A DNA stretch of 64,000 bases from contig NZ_QDKG01000006.1 of NCBI RefSeq assembly GCF_003076635.1, positions 124,001 through 188,000 on the forward strand. Direction: 5' to 3'. The stretch comes from Sphingobacterium corticibacter. Lineage in GTDB: Bacteria; Bacteroidota; Bacteroidia; Sphingobacteriales; Sphingobacteriaceae. The notes below the pieces were generated by a model, which saw only the letters and a list, made by a program, of their open reading frames with translations, was not told where the DNA came from and searched no databases. Shown here in pieces: positions 9,417 through 18,267 of the stretch. How positions within the stretch are numbered: position 1 is the first letter of the stretch; the number at the start of each line of letters is the position of its first letter. The translations under genes were made by a program, and so were the position numbers.

Positions 9417-9943
9417 AATAAGCCGCGCAAACCAAAGAAGAAGCTTTCAAATAGTTGAGAAAGATCCAAGCCTTTGGAGAAATGTAGGTAGCCATATACC
9501 AAAGCAATCACCACAAACACCACTAGCAAACGCTTGAAGGCGTATGCAACTAATAGAATGATCAGAGGCAAGAGCACCAGCGTCAATCCATTTACTTTGT
9601 AGGGGCTTAACCCATCATCCGTCTTACGGATAAAGTAAAATTTCCCGACTTCGTCTTCCAGATTTTTGTGTTTAAAAAATACGAACGTCGAGGATTCGAC
9701 CGGATCAGCCATCACGGCTACACCATCTTGAAAACTCAGATTTTGCTGAAATCCGTTGACACTAAACAGGAAATTGCCCCGTATCTGATCATTTGCCTTT
9801 TCGGTGGTATCCACGGCGATAATCGCTAGTTTGCCATTCTGCGATAGATTTTCCTTTACTATAAAATCGCGAATGACCTGCGGCTGTGCCATGCTGTTTG
9901 TACAGCACAAAGTGAGAAGAAAGAAGAAAAAATACCGAATCAT
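9413..9943 (-). CDS. exported membrane-anchored hypothetical protein, about 176 aa
   Basis: I know no named family. The ATG at 9943 starts a clear signal peptide (MIRYFFFFLLTLCCTNSMAQ); an in-frame TTG-type start further out is unlikely. A soluble domain of about 90 residues follows, with alternating polar and hydrophobic residues suggesting beta strands, then a long hydrophobic C-terminal part (LTLVLLPLIILLVAYAFKRL and LLVVFVVIALVYGYL) that gives one or two membrane spans. Its last four bases overlap the tamL stop on the other strand. A decayed copy of its first 50 codons lies at 11871-12019, showing that it was caught in the nearby tandem duplication. Confidence 0.75.
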   Translation of the reverse strand: MIRYFFFFLLTLCCTNSMAQPQVIRDFIVKENLSQNGKLAIIAVDTTEKANDQIRGNFLFSVNGFQQNLSFQDGVAVMADPVESSTFVFFKHKNLEDEVGKFYFIRKTDDGLSPYKVNGLTLVLLPLIILLVAYAFKRLLVVFVVIALVYGYLHFSKGLDLSQLFESFFFGLRGLF

Positions 9944-10046
9944 GGTGTTGTTATTTTGTGGATACAAGTATACACAAAATGCGGCTGACCTTGGTAAAGT
10001 GAATAGTATTGGTAGATTAAATGAATAATTGCAGTTTTAGTTTCTG

Positions 10047-11690
10047 TTATTGTATCCCGACACAACGTATTGGCATGCTAAGAACCTTCCACGAAGGATT
10101 AGTCCCCCCATTTGCTTGCGTGAAGTCACTTGAAGTGAATCGCATAATAGATGTTCTGGGATTATTTGTCGAAAAACTGCTGTGGTAATAACCTCGTGAT
10201 CCTCTACTCGTTATACCGACATTGTTATATGGTGCGCTTCCGGATACCGATAGCCAACCTTGTGCAGGTAATGTCAATCGCACTTGCGAGTTTCTCTTGC
10301 TCGTTAGGATTTTGGCGGAATCGAATCTACTATCGCCTGTAACGAAAGGACCTGAGTTTGACCAGTCGGTGTCGGCTATAAGTGCTTCTTGTTCCCGTCT
10401 TGTTGGTATTCTGTAACCTGTTGGGCAGGGATCGGCTGCCGTTTTTATAGGGGTAGTCTCTGTTCCGCTATTCCAAGTATTATTGGCTGGAGCATTGCTG
10501 GCGAAGAAAGGGTTTGCTGTATTGGATATACCAGTTCCGGATCTGGCTAATCTTCCCCATTGAAAGTAATCGCCGTGTACATTTACGAAAACTTCTGATT
10601 CATCTGGATTTAATGTGATATCAACTCCTACATTGTGCCTTGCCCATATTACGCCATTGATTCTGGCGGCTGGTCTTCCTTGATGAGTTAAGAATTGATC
10701 GTTTGGAACAATATTTAAAATGAGGTTGTATCGTACGCCTGGAGATACGGTCAGGTTAGTAAATGGCACCAAATTGGTTGCGGTGATTGACCCAATGGTA
10801 AGGTTTAGTAGACTGAAGCTAGTTACACTATTACTAATTGAATTAATGAAAGAGGTATTCGTATTGGTGATGATCTGGCTTCCGACATTATCGAAAGCGA
10901 TATTGACACCGGTCTCGTTGCCGCTTAGGGTATGTGATCCGTCAGCAAGATTTACCGTCATACCATCGTTATGCGGGTTGATACGTCCTGCCGCCGCTGT
11001 GATGTTATAGCCAGTTTGTTGAGAGTTGATGGTGACGCCAATAAGAGGTTTTTGATGTTTGAACACGATGTCCAGTCGGTTGATTGAATTACCGCTCACC
11101 GTCAATGTTTGTTTATAATACATCAGTGCATTTATCCCTGTTGTAGTGGCTATTCTAGAGTTTGCGAGTGTTCTGGTCGCTACTGCAGGAGTGGTGGCAG
11201 GTAAATCTGTCGTAGTATTTAGTGAAACTGCGACAAAGGTATAGGTACTGCCGCCATCTAATTGTAAAGCTTGGGTGCTGGCCTCCTGTCCGCGGATATA
11301 ATCACGCTCGGCTACAAATGCTCCTGCTTGATTGTAGACTAATATGCGGTAACGAATGTTGTTACCAAGCGCAGATGTATCCGTCGCTGCTCTTGTACCA
11401 TCTTTTAAAGAGGAATCAGAAGCAGGATCTTCGGGTCTTAATTCGGCTACCATCAAGAAATCTTTGTTGAGTTCAATGGTATTGCGTTGTATGATCGGTT
11501 CAGCAGGTGTTGCGGCTCTGTTGCCAAGTGTTTGCTCGGATTCAAAAATAGCATGGCCTACACTAACCTGAATTAATCCCGATCCTTGCGATCCTGTGGC
11601 ATCAGATGATTTACTACAGGATGTTAACGTGTAATGTGTGATTGTTAGAAAAATGATATAGTAAAATAGTTTTCTATAAAAGAATTTCAT
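10047..11690 (-). CDS. fimbrillin-like lipoprotein with FISUMP C-terminal domain, copy 1
   Basis: A 547-residue surface lipoprotein candidate. ATG at 11690 begins a type II signal peptide with lipobox LTSC (Cys25); the frame continues upstream for 44 codons, but those residues are not signal-like. Residues about 30-340 resemble fimbrillin-family (Mfa-like) beta domains: RYRILVYNQAGAFVAERDY, YTFVAVSLN, GVRYNLILNIVPN. The C-terminal 180 residues look like the Fibrobacter succinogenes major paralogous domain: INGVIWARHNVG, YFQWGRLA, DPCPTGYRIPTRREQEALI and the closing KVLSMPIRCVGIQ. Such proteins may be fimbrial tips or adhesins. It is one of two tandem copies, with an identical core but a different signal peptide and C-terminal tip from its partner. 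Confidence 0.85.
   Translation of the reverse strand: MKFFYRKLFYYIIFLTITHYTLTSCSKSSDATGSQGSGLIQVSVGHAIFESEQTLGNRAATPAEPIIQRNTIELNKDFLMVAELRPEDPASDSSLKDGTRAATDTSALGNNIRYRILVYNQAGAFVAERDYIRGQEASTQALQLDGGSTYTFVAVSLNTTTDLPATTPAVATRTLANSRIATTTGINALMYYKQTLTVSGNSINRLDIVFKHQKPLIGVTINSQQTGYNITAAAGRINPHNDGMTVNLADGSHTLSGNETGVNIAFDNVGSQIITNTNTSFINSISNSVTSFSLLNLTIGSITATNLVPFTNLTVSPGVRYNLILNIVPNDQFLTHQGRPAARINGVIWARHNVGVDITLNPDESEVFVNVHGDYFQWGRLARSGTGISNTANPFFASNAPANNTWNSGTETTPIKTAADPCPTGYRIPTRREQEALIADTDWSNSGPFVTGDSRFDSAKILTSKRNSQVRLTLPAQGWLSVSGSAPYNNVGITSRGSRGYYHSSFSTNNPRTSIMRFTSSDFTQANGGTNPSWKVLSMPIRCVGIQ
10270..11471. repeat. identical core of tandem duplication, copy 1
   Basis: By eye I see no difference between these ~1202 bases and 12343-13544; the offset is exactly 2073. 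The block covers the middle of the lipoprotein gene, from just after the N-terminal linker to just before the variable C-terminal tip. Sequence on both sides, though still related, carries many substitutions, so the core has been homogenised more recently than the flanks. Confidence 0.9.
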
Positions 11691-11704
11691 TTTAAGTATT
11701 TTTT

Positions 11705-11712
11705 CAAAATTA
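11705..11712 (-). promoter_or_regulatory. -7 box for lipoprotein copy 1
   Basis: Read on the minus strand this is TAATTTTG, matching TANNTTTG, 14 bases before the ATG at 11690. No convincing -33 element is seen. The equivalent box is absent before copy 2, so the two copies have different promoters. Confidence 0.4.
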
Positions 11713-11870
11713 TTTAAAATATTAAAATAGTGTTGTCCTTGAGTTTCTACAAAATCAAAATTTGTCATGGAATCGCTACACTGCCTTGTGTAATTGGGAG
11801 TTAGACAATAATTAAAGGTCAATCCCCTTCTGAATATGCAAATAGTTCAATAATATTACTTATTTGCTTT

Positions 11871-12019
11871 TTCGGTGGTATCCAAGAAGATAATCGCTAG
11901 TTTGCCATTTTGGGATAGGTTTTATTTTACTATAAAATCACGTATGACTTGTGGTGGGGCAACCAGATTGACAATGCATAGCGTAAGAAAAGCAACGAAG
12001 ATCTAAAGATAAGAATCAT
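11871..12019 (-). pseudogene. decayed 5' fragment of the 9413-9943 gene
   Basis: Read on the minus strand, the fragment encodes PQVIRDFIVK, a stop codon, then NLSQNGKLAII and DTTEKAN. This matches the neighbouring gene's mature N-terminus, with its Glu codon (GAA) changed to TAA. The signal-peptide part is frameshifted relative to this. The upstream leader (to about 12110) is also duplicated, with only a few changes. It is a by-product of the tandem duplication and cannot make a protein. Confidence 0.85.
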
Positions 12020-12158
12020 GGTGTTACTTATTTGTGGACATAAGTATACACAAAATGCGGCTGACCTTGGTAAACTGAATAGTATTGGTAGATTAAATGA
12101 ATAATTTCAGTTTCTGTTACTGTATCCCTACACATCTGATAGGGGTGCTTACAACTTT

Positions 12159-13763
12159 TTAAGAAGGATTACTTCCATTGCTGAAAATGGAAGGAGCTTG
12201 TGTCAAAAAGTCGAGTGATGATGTTCTCGGGTTCTCTGTTGAATAACTTGAAAAATATCTTCCCGTTGAACCTCTACCTGCTATTCCCCTATCAGCATAA
12301 GGAGCTACGCTACCACTTACACCAAAACGCCCCTGTGCTGGCAATGTCAATCGCACTTGCGAGTTTCTCTTGCTCGTTAGGATTTTGGCGGAATCGAATC
12401 TACTATCGCCTGTAACGAAAGGACCTGAGTTTGACCAGTCGGTGTCGGCTATAAGTGCTTCTTGTTCCCGTCTTGTTGGTATTCTGTAACCTGTTGGGCA
12501 GGGATCGGCTGCCGTTTTTATAGGGGTAGTCTCTGTTCCGCTATTCCAAGTATTATTGGCTGGAGCATTGCTGGCGAAGAAAGGGTTTGCTGTATTGGAT
12601 ATACCAGTTCCGGATCTGGCTAATCTTCCCCATTGAAAGTAATCGCCGTGTACATTTACGAAAACTTCTGATTCATCTGGATTTAATGTGATATCAACTC
12701 CTACATTGTGCCTTGCCCATATTACGCCATTGATTCTGGCGGCTGGTCTTCCTTGATGAGTTAAGAATTGATCGTTTGGAACAATATTTAAAATGAGGTT
12801 GTATCGTACGCCTGGAGATACGGTCAGGTTAGTAAATGGCACCAAATTGGTTGCGGTGATTGACCCAATGGTAAGGTTTAGTAGACTGAAGCTAGTTACA
12901 CTATTACTAATTGAATTAATGAAAGAGGTATTCGTATTGGTGATGATCTGGCTTCCGACATTATCGAAAGCGATATTGACACCGGTCTCGTTGCCGCTTA
13001 GGGTATGTGATCCGTCAGCAAGATTTACCGTCATACCATCGTTATGCGGGTTGATACGTCCTGCCGCCGCTGTGATGTTATAGCCAGTTTGTTGAGAGTT
13101 GATGGTGACGCCAATAAGAGGTTTTTGATGTTTGAACACGATGTCCAGTCGGTTGATTGAATTACCGCTCACCGTCAATGTTTGTTTATAATACATCAGT
13201 GCATTTATCCCTGTTGTAGTGGCTATTCTAGAGTTTGCGAGTGTTCTGGTCGCTACTGCAGGAGTGGTGGCAGGTAAATCTGTCGTAGTATTTAGTGAAA
13301 CTGCGACAAAGGTATAGGTACTGCCGCCATCTAATTGTAAAGCTTGGGTGCTGGCCTCCTGTCCGCGGATATAATCACGCTCGGCTACAAATGCTCCTGC
13401 TTGATTGTAGACTAATATGCGGTAACGAATGTTGTTACCAAGCGCAGATGTATCCGTCGCTGCTCTTGTACCATCTTTTAAAGAGGAATCAGAAGCAGGA
13501 TCTTCGGGTCTTAATTCGGCTACCATCAAGAAATCTTTGTTGAGCTCAATGGTGTGGCGTTGTATGGTCGGCTCAGCAGGCGTAGCGGCTCTGTTAGATA
13601 GGTTTTCTTCTGCCTCGAAAGTAGCATCCCCTACACTAACCTGAATTACTCCCTGTCCTTGCGATCCTGTGGCATCAGATGATTTATTGCAGGATACTAG
13701 TAGCAGGATGCTGGTTATTAGTGGTATACTGCAAATTATCAGAGCTTTAGTGGGACGATTCAT
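12159..13763 (-). CDS. fimbrillin-like lipoprotein with FISUMP C-terminal domain, copy 2 (C-terminally truncated)
   Basis: A 534-residue paralogue of the 10047-11690 protein. It has its own signal peptide (lipobox LVSC, Cys25), a related N-terminal linker, and a middle identical to copy 1. The C-terminal tip differs (RFGVSGSVAPYADRGIAG against WLSVSGSAPYNNVGITS). A TAA replaces the Trp codon found in copy 1 at NPSW; reading on past it gives KVVSTPIRCVGIQ and a second stop at 12117-12119, so 14 residues of the conserved domain end, including its Cys, are lost. The protein may still fold and be exported, or may be decaying. No separate function can be assigned. Confidence 0.82.
   Translation of the reverse strand: MNRPTKALIICSIPLITSILLLVSCNKSSDATGSQGQGVIQVSVGDATFEAEENLSNRAATPAEPTIQRHTIELNKDFLMVAELRPEDPASDSSLKDGTRAATDTSALGNNIRYRILVYNQAGAFVAERDYIRGQEASTQALQLDGGSTYTFVAVSLNTTTDLPATTPAVATRTLANSRIATTTGINALMYYKQTLTVSGNSINRLDIVFKHQKPLIGVTINSQQTGYNITAAAGRINPHNDGMTVNLADGSHTLSGNETGVNIAFDNVGSQIITNTNTSFINSISNSVTSFSLLNLTIGSITATNLVPFTNLTVSPGVRYNLILNIVPNDQFLTHQGRPAARINGVIWARHNVGVDITLNPDESEVFVNVHGDYFQWGRLARSGTGISNTANPFFASNAPANNTWNSGTETTPIKTAADPCPTGYRIPTRREQEALIADTDWSNSGPFVTGDSRFDSAKILTSKRNSQVRLTLPAQGRFGVSGSVAPYADRGIAGRGSTGRYFSSYSTENPRTSSLDFLTQAPSIFSNGSNPS
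12343..13544. repeat. identical core of tandem duplication, copy 2
   Basis: Partner of 10270-11471 at a constant offset of 2073 bases. The two cores lie in direct orientation, so recombination between them could delete one copy or swap the variable ends. Confidence 0.9.
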
Positions 13764-14375
13764 CTAATTTGGTTTTATTACGTTTGTTTAGATCAGATAT
13801 ATTGCATGAGTGTTTTGTCAATAATTGCTATATTGCTGTCATTGTATTACGTAAATGTAGACTTCATAGAATGAGCACTTTATTTGAGGTTTTAGCAATT
13901 ACTATGTAGTGGTCGATAAACTTTGCTAAGTTAAAGGTTATCAATTTTTCTTCACGATGCAAATAATTGTTCTGTAGTGTAAAAACTACAACCAGTTATT
14001 GTTTGTGATTTTTAGACTCTTCTTTCACCCATGAGATGTTTTGTTTTTTTGTGATGAATTGAAGTATCAGTTCCCGCTAGCCTAGCATTTATGAATGGTA
14101 TTTGGGACATACCCGATATAAGTTTTAGCTGATCAGTATATCACATTAAATGCCGCAAAAACTGCGCAGCATAGAATAAGCACTAATATATCTTAACATA
14201 TAGCAATGATTTCTATCGATTTTCAGTTTAAATTGTGACATTTGTGTTGACACAAGTAAATGAAACTGCAATAAGTCCAAATCTGAGGAAAAACAACCTT
14301 AGATAATTTTATGGGTAATTGCTTTTATTTGTTTTAAGTTGTTTATAGATAGATAATTATTTTACAGTAAGATTT
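13764..14375. other. 612-base gene-free stretch between lipoprotein copy 2 and serS
   Basis: AT-rich, with no open frame of note and no tRNA-like fold that I can see. It must hold the divergent promoters of both flanking genes. A short palindrome (TTGTGT and ACACAA around 14242-14255) is the only structured element I noticed; I cannot assign it. Confidence 0.5.
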
Positions 14376-15647
14376 ATGTTGCAGATAGGTTATATCCGTG
14401 AAAATAGGGATGAGGTAATTGCTGGATTGCAGAAGAAAAATTTCAAAGAGTTGAATTTGGTAGATGAGGTGGTTGCTTTAGATGAATCGCGTCGTGCTTT
14501 ACAAAGCAGCTCGGAGTCTATCGCTGCCGAAGCGAATTCCATTGCCAAGCAAATCGGAGATTTGATGCGACAAGGTAAGAAAGAAGAGGCTGAAGCTATT
14601 AAGATAACTACGTCTGGTCATAAAGCACAGTTAAAAGAACTGAGTGATAAACTATTGCGCATAGAACAGGAATTACATAATAAATTAGTGCAGTTGCCCA
14701 ACTTGCCACATCATTCCGTGCCGGCCGGCGTTTCTGCAGAAGACAATGAAGTGGTACTAGAGCATGGTGTAATTCCTGATTTGGGGGCGAATGCGTTACC
14801 ACATTGGGAGTTAGCAGATAAGTATAAACTGATCGACTTCGAGTTAGGAACTAAGATTGCAGGTGCTGGTTTTCCGGTATACACTGGAAAGGGAGCGCGT
14901 TTGCAGCGTGGTTTGGTCAATTTTTTCTTAGACGAAGCCATCAAAGTAGGTTATTCAGAGACGCAAGTGCCACATGCCGTTAATGAAGCTTCAGCATACG
15001 GAACTGGACAATTGCCGGATAAAGAAGGCCAGATGTATCATATCACGCAAGATGATTTATACATGATTCCTACAGCAGAAGTGCCATTGACCAACCTCTA
15101 TCGGGATGAAATCCTGAAAGAGGAACAGTTTCCCATTATGCATTGTGCATATACTCCTTGCTTTCGCCGCGAAGCAGGTTCCTACGGTGCTCATGTACGA
15201 GGATTAAATAGATTACACCAATTTGATAAGGTGGAGACTGTTCAAATTGTACACGCTGAAAAATCATATGAGACGTTAGAAGAAATGAGTAGCTACGTTC
15301 AGTCGCTATTGCAGAAGTTGGAATTACCTTATAGGGTCTTGCGTTTGTGTGGTGGTGATATGAGTTTTGGTTCGGCACTCACGTATGACATGGAAACATA
15401 TAGTGCCGCGCAACAGCGTTGGCTCGAGGTGTCATCTGTTTCTAATTTTGAAACGTTTCAATCTAATCGGCTAAAAGTTCGTTACCGAGATGCAGATGGT
15501 AAAATGACTTTGGCGCACACCTTAAATGGTTCTGCTTTGGCATTACCACGCATTGTGGCTACTTTATTAGAAAACAATCAGACAGAAAAGGGAATCAAAA
15601 TTCCAGCTGCTTTGGTACCTTATGTCGGCTTTGAGTATATTGATTAA
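14376..15647 (+). CDS. serS: seryl-tRNA synthetase
   Basis: A 423-residue class II aminoacyl-tRNA synthetase that charges tRNA-Ser (and tRNA-Sec where present) with serine. The N-terminal ~110 residues are the antiparallel coiled-coil arm that grips the tRNA long arm (MLQIGYIRENRDEVIAGL onward). The catalytic domain shows motif 2 as FRREAGSYG followed by RLHQFDKVE, and motif 3 as NGSALALPRIVATLLEN, with the TAEVPLTN serine-site segment. Length and start match the family. It is monocistronic, closed by a hairpin shared with the convergent neighbour. Confidence 0.98.
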   Translation: MLQIGYIRENRDEVIAGLQKKNFKELNLVDEVVALDESRRALQSSSESIAAEANSIAKQIGDLMRQGKKEEAEAIKITTSGHKAQLKELSDKLLRIEQELHNKLVQLPNLPHHSVPAGVSAEDNEVVLEHGVIPDLGANALPHWELADKYKLIDFELGTKIAGAGFPVYTGKGARLQRGLVNFFLDEAIKVGYSETQVPHAVNEASAYGTGQLPDKEGQMYHITQDDLYMIPTAEVPLTNLYRDEILKEEQFPIMHCAYTPCFRREAGSYGAHVRGLNRLHQFDKVETVQIVHAEKSYETLEEMSSYVQSLLQKLELPYRVLRLCGGDMSFGSALTYDMETYSAAQQRWLEVSSVSNFETFQSNRLKVRYRDADGKMTLAHTLNGSALALPRIVATLLENNQTEKGIKIPAALVPYVGFEYID

Positions 15648-15668
15648 AGTTCTACAATAGATATTTAT

Positions 15669-15715
15669 AATCAGAAAGGTGATGAAACAATAGATTCATG
15701 ACCTTTCTGATTATC
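15669..15715. terminator. bidirectional terminator between serS and the LTXXQ gene
   Basis: AATCAGAAAGGT (15669-15680) pairs perfectly with ACCTTTCTGATT (15701-15712), and the stem can extend inward by about six bases with one mismatch. It lies between convergent genes. Confidence 0.8.
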
Positions 15716-15731
15716 TGCTTTTAAAAAGAGT

Positions 15732-16082
15732 TTAGTGATCTTTATGTTTGGCTTTGTGCTCTTTTACCCAGTTCTCAAAACGATCTTTTTGTTCTGGAGT
15801 TAAGATTTCTTTGATTCTATTATGGCTGTGTTTCGTACCTTCTTTCAGACGTTCTTTTTTCACCTCTTCTGTAATTGTTTTATCCGCTTTTAGTGCATCT
15901 TTCTGCTTATAACCGTCCAAAATAATTTCGTGAACTGAACCTTGTTGTTCCGGAGTAAGCTGTAATCTCTCCGTCAGTTCTGACGCTTTTTTACGCGCTT
16001 CTTCCTGCGATTCGGCGCTTTGTGCGAAAGTCAAGGTCACCGCAAATAGTAACCCAATTCCTGTTAAAAATAGCTTTTTCAT
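15732..16082 (-). CDS. small periplasmic LTXXQ (Spy/CpxP-like) protein
   Basis: A 116-residue exported protein. ATG at 16082 gives a clean signal peptide (KKLFLTGIGLLFAVTLTFAQ); an ATG three codons earlier is possible. The mature protein is highly charged and helical, with two LTPEQ motifs (LQLTPEQQ and EILTPEQKDRF), the hallmark of the Spy/CpxP family of periplasmic chaperones and metal- or stress-response proteins. The His/Lys-rich end (HKAKHKDH) could bind metal. The exact role is unknown. Confidence 0.8.
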   Translation of the reverse strand: MKKLFLTGIGLLFAVTLTFAQSAESQEEARKKASELTERLQLTPEQQGSVHEIILDGYKQKDALKADKTITEEVKKERLKEGTKHSHNRIKEILTPEQKDRFENWVKEHKAKHKDH

Positions 16083-16231
16083 GATTTCCATTATTTAATA
16101 ATTTACTAATTCTTTAACTATTAATAGTTAAGTGCTTTTAGTAAATATAACCAAGCGTCATTGAAAAAGTTTTAACTATTCATTTTATTTATTTATTTTA
16201 ACAATAATTAACATTTTTCTTGTTGAAGATC

Positions 16232-16948
16232 TCATTTGATATCATTGCTTCTCGGTTCCATTCTCACTAAGTATTGGTCTTGCTCATCCTCAAAAAGAAT
16301 TTGAACGACCCATCCTTCTTCATTGGCGATCTCAATAAGCTTTTGTTGATCTAAATACAGCCATGGAAATTCTGAGCCTAATCGGCCATTGTATTCATAC
16401 TGATACGTAATCTCTCCAAAGTAATGATCTGGTTTATTAATATCAAAATCGTCGTATAGATAGGAAATGTCCGAAGTGTCAAACAATAGCTGTCCTCGAT
16501 CGGTCAGTAAGCCTCGACTATGCTTCAGTAATGTGCGAAAACCTGTCAAAGTGCCCGCGATACCAATTCCATTCATTAGAAATAACAACGTGTCGTATCG
16601 CGCATCTTGATGCGCAAAGAAGTCGCCCTGTACAATATCCGCTACACCGCGCTGCTGCATGACACTAGCTGCTAGGGCCGAAATTTCCAATCCAGTTACG
16701 TTGAACTGTCTGGATTGCAGATACAGAGCATGTGCGCCAGCTCCAGCCCCTACATCTAATACGTGACCATCACAAAGGGCTAAGGCGATGGATTCTAGTT
16801 CTGAGAAATCGTCTTCAATGCGAAAAAACACTTCTATTGGCATCTCATCTATGTCACCATAACTAGTATGTAGATAAAGCGGAAGACGATTAGGGGATTG
16901 GTGAAATTCTGCTAATAGTGCTTCACCATAGGGATCGATTTGCATCAA
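16232..16948 (-). CDS. class I SAM-dependent methyltransferase
   Basis: A 238-residue Rossmann-fold methyltransferase. Motif I is VLDVGAGAGAHALYL, followed by the acidic end of strand 2 (VTGLEIS) and the motif-II-like DTLLFLMNGIGIAGT, a NxxN-type substrate loop resembling small-molecule methyltransferases. The substrate is not evident. It starts three bases after the pncB stop on the same strand and so is translated from the same transcript, hinting at a link with nicotinate or NAD metabolism, though that is inference only. The second codon is also ATG and could be the true start. Confidence 0.82.
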   Translation of the reverse strand: MMQIDPYGEALLAEFHQSPNRLPLYLHTSYGDIDEMPIEVFFRIEDDFSELESIALALCDGHVLDVGAGAGAHALYLQSRQFNVTGLEISALAASVMQQRGVADIVQGDFFAHQDARYDTLLFLMNGIGIAGTLTGFRTLLKHSRGLLTDRGQLLFDTSDISYLYDDFDINKPDHYFGEITYQYEYNGRLGSEFPWLYLDQQKLIEIANEEGWVVQILFEDEQDQYLVRMEPRSNDIK

Positions 16949-16951
16949 AAA

Positions 16952-18121
16952 TTAGTGTATATTAAGTACATGCTTTGCAAGCGTTATTTCGTTTTCTTCT
17001 CCCGTATGTTTGTAGGGTTCGTCTGATAATTTAATAACGGGGGTCCACTCGCCTTCGTCTGGAAAAGCTTCCGTCATTTTCAGTACGATGTTCATTCGGG
17101 GAAGCCCTACATCATTCGTGAAATCCGTGCCAATGCCAAAAGAATAGCCAATTTTGCCGCGGCAAAAACCAACGATATGAGCTACCTTATCATAGTCCAA
17201 TCCGTCGGAGAAGATGATAGTCTTGGAAAGAGGGTCAATGCCCTTACTCTTATAATGCTGAATAGTTTTGGTCGCAAATTCGATAGCGTCGCCACTATCG
17301 TGTCTGACACCGTCAAAAAGTTTCGTTAATTTTTTGTCGAATTGTTTGAAGAATACTTCCGTGGTATAGGTGTCGGATAGTGCAATACCTAAATCGCCGC
17401 GATATACTTCCGACCAATGTTCCAGCCCTAGAAGATTGGCCATCTTGTATCCATACTTTGCCGCGTGAAACATAAACCATTCGTGTGCATGTGTGCCAAT
17501 TGGACGGGTTTCATATTTCATCGCAAAATGAACGTTGCTTGTGCCAATAAAAGTTGCGGATGGATGTGCCTGTAGTGTACGTATAACCAAATCATGCACT
17601 TCATAGGAGTGTCTTCTTCGTGTGCCGAAGTCGGCAATCGTAATGTCTAATGCATCGTATTTTATAATTTTATCTCGCACGATCCGGACTACTTCAGTAT
17701 CAGAGATTCTAACTTGTGCAGTCATCTGATAGTATAATTCACAAATCAGTGACATGATAGGCACTTCCCATAAGATTGTGCGATACCAATATCCTTCGAT
17801 ATGGATGTCGAGCGACTCGCCATTTTGACGGATTGTCACCTCTGCTGGGTCGTACCGGTACCCTTGAAGGAAATCGAAATATACCGGATCAATGTACGGA
17901 CATCGATTCGCAAAGAACTCCTTTTCGTGTCGCGTGAGACGAAGTTGCGCCATTTCATGTACCTTTTCACGTAGCTTATCTCCAAAACCTGGAGGATAAG
18001 CATGCTGGCCACGATTAATTAGCTGATATCTTGCTCTGGCTTTAGGGAACAATTTCACAACGGCGAATTGCATCGTGAATTTGTAAAAATCATTGTCCAG
18101 TATGGAAGATATTCTTGGCAT
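16952..18121 (-). CDS. pncB: nicotinate phosphoribosyltransferase
   Basis: A 389-residue enzyme that joins nicotinate to phosphoribosyl pyrophosphate, with ATP, to make nicotinate mononucleotide in the Preiss-Handler NAD salvage route. The N-terminus ILDNDFYKFTMQFAV is characteristic of the family; further conserved parts are DFGTRRRHSYEVHD (with the catalytic-site His region), FIGTSNVHFA, HEWFMFHAA, GVRHDSGD and IIFSDGLD. Length is standard for the short proteobacterial-type PncB. It heads a two-gene operon with the methyltransferase three bases downstream. Confidence 0.96.
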   Translation of the reverse strand: MPRISSILDNDFYKFTMQFAVVKLFPKARARYQLINRGQHAYPPGFGDKLREKVHEMAQLRLTRHEKEFFANRCPYIDPVYFDFLQGYRYDPAEVTIRQNGESLDIHIEGYWYRTILWEVPIMSLICELYYQMTAQVRISDTEVVRIVRDKIIKYDALDITIADFGTRRRHSYEVHDLVIRTLQAHPSATFIGTSNVHFAMKYETRPIGTHAHEWFMFHAAKYGYKMANLLGLEHWSEVYRGDLGIALSDTYTTEVFFKQFDKKLTKLFDGVRHDSGDAIEFATKTIQHYKSKGIDPLSKTIIFSDGLDYDKVAHIVGFCRGKIGYSFGIGTDFTNDVGLPRMNIVLKMTEAFPDEGEWTPVIKLSDEPYKHTGEENEITLAKHVLNIH

Positions 18122-18186
18122 GCGAGTAGTATTTTTTACGTTTGGTGAAAGTAATAAATACTTTCGACTTTACAGATTATCAAATA

Positions 18187-18223
18187 AGAATGAGGCTATC
18201 TCCACTCAGGAAACAGCCTCATC
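18187..18223 (-). terminator. terminator hairpin after the DUF6600-like gene
   Basis: ATGAGGCT (18190-18197) and AGCCTCAT (18215-18222) form an 8-bp stem with a 17-base loop; on the minus strand a T-rich stretch follows. It lies 45 bases beyond the stop codon at 18268. Confidence 0.55.
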
Positions 18224-18267
18224 TTGATATTATAAACAAACCATTAAATAGACAATCTTGGAAGCAC

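Noticed and set aside
9790..13763. Tandem repeat as a composite mobile element
   Set aside because: No transposase, terminal inverted repeats or target duplications are seen; the structure fits unequal recombination.
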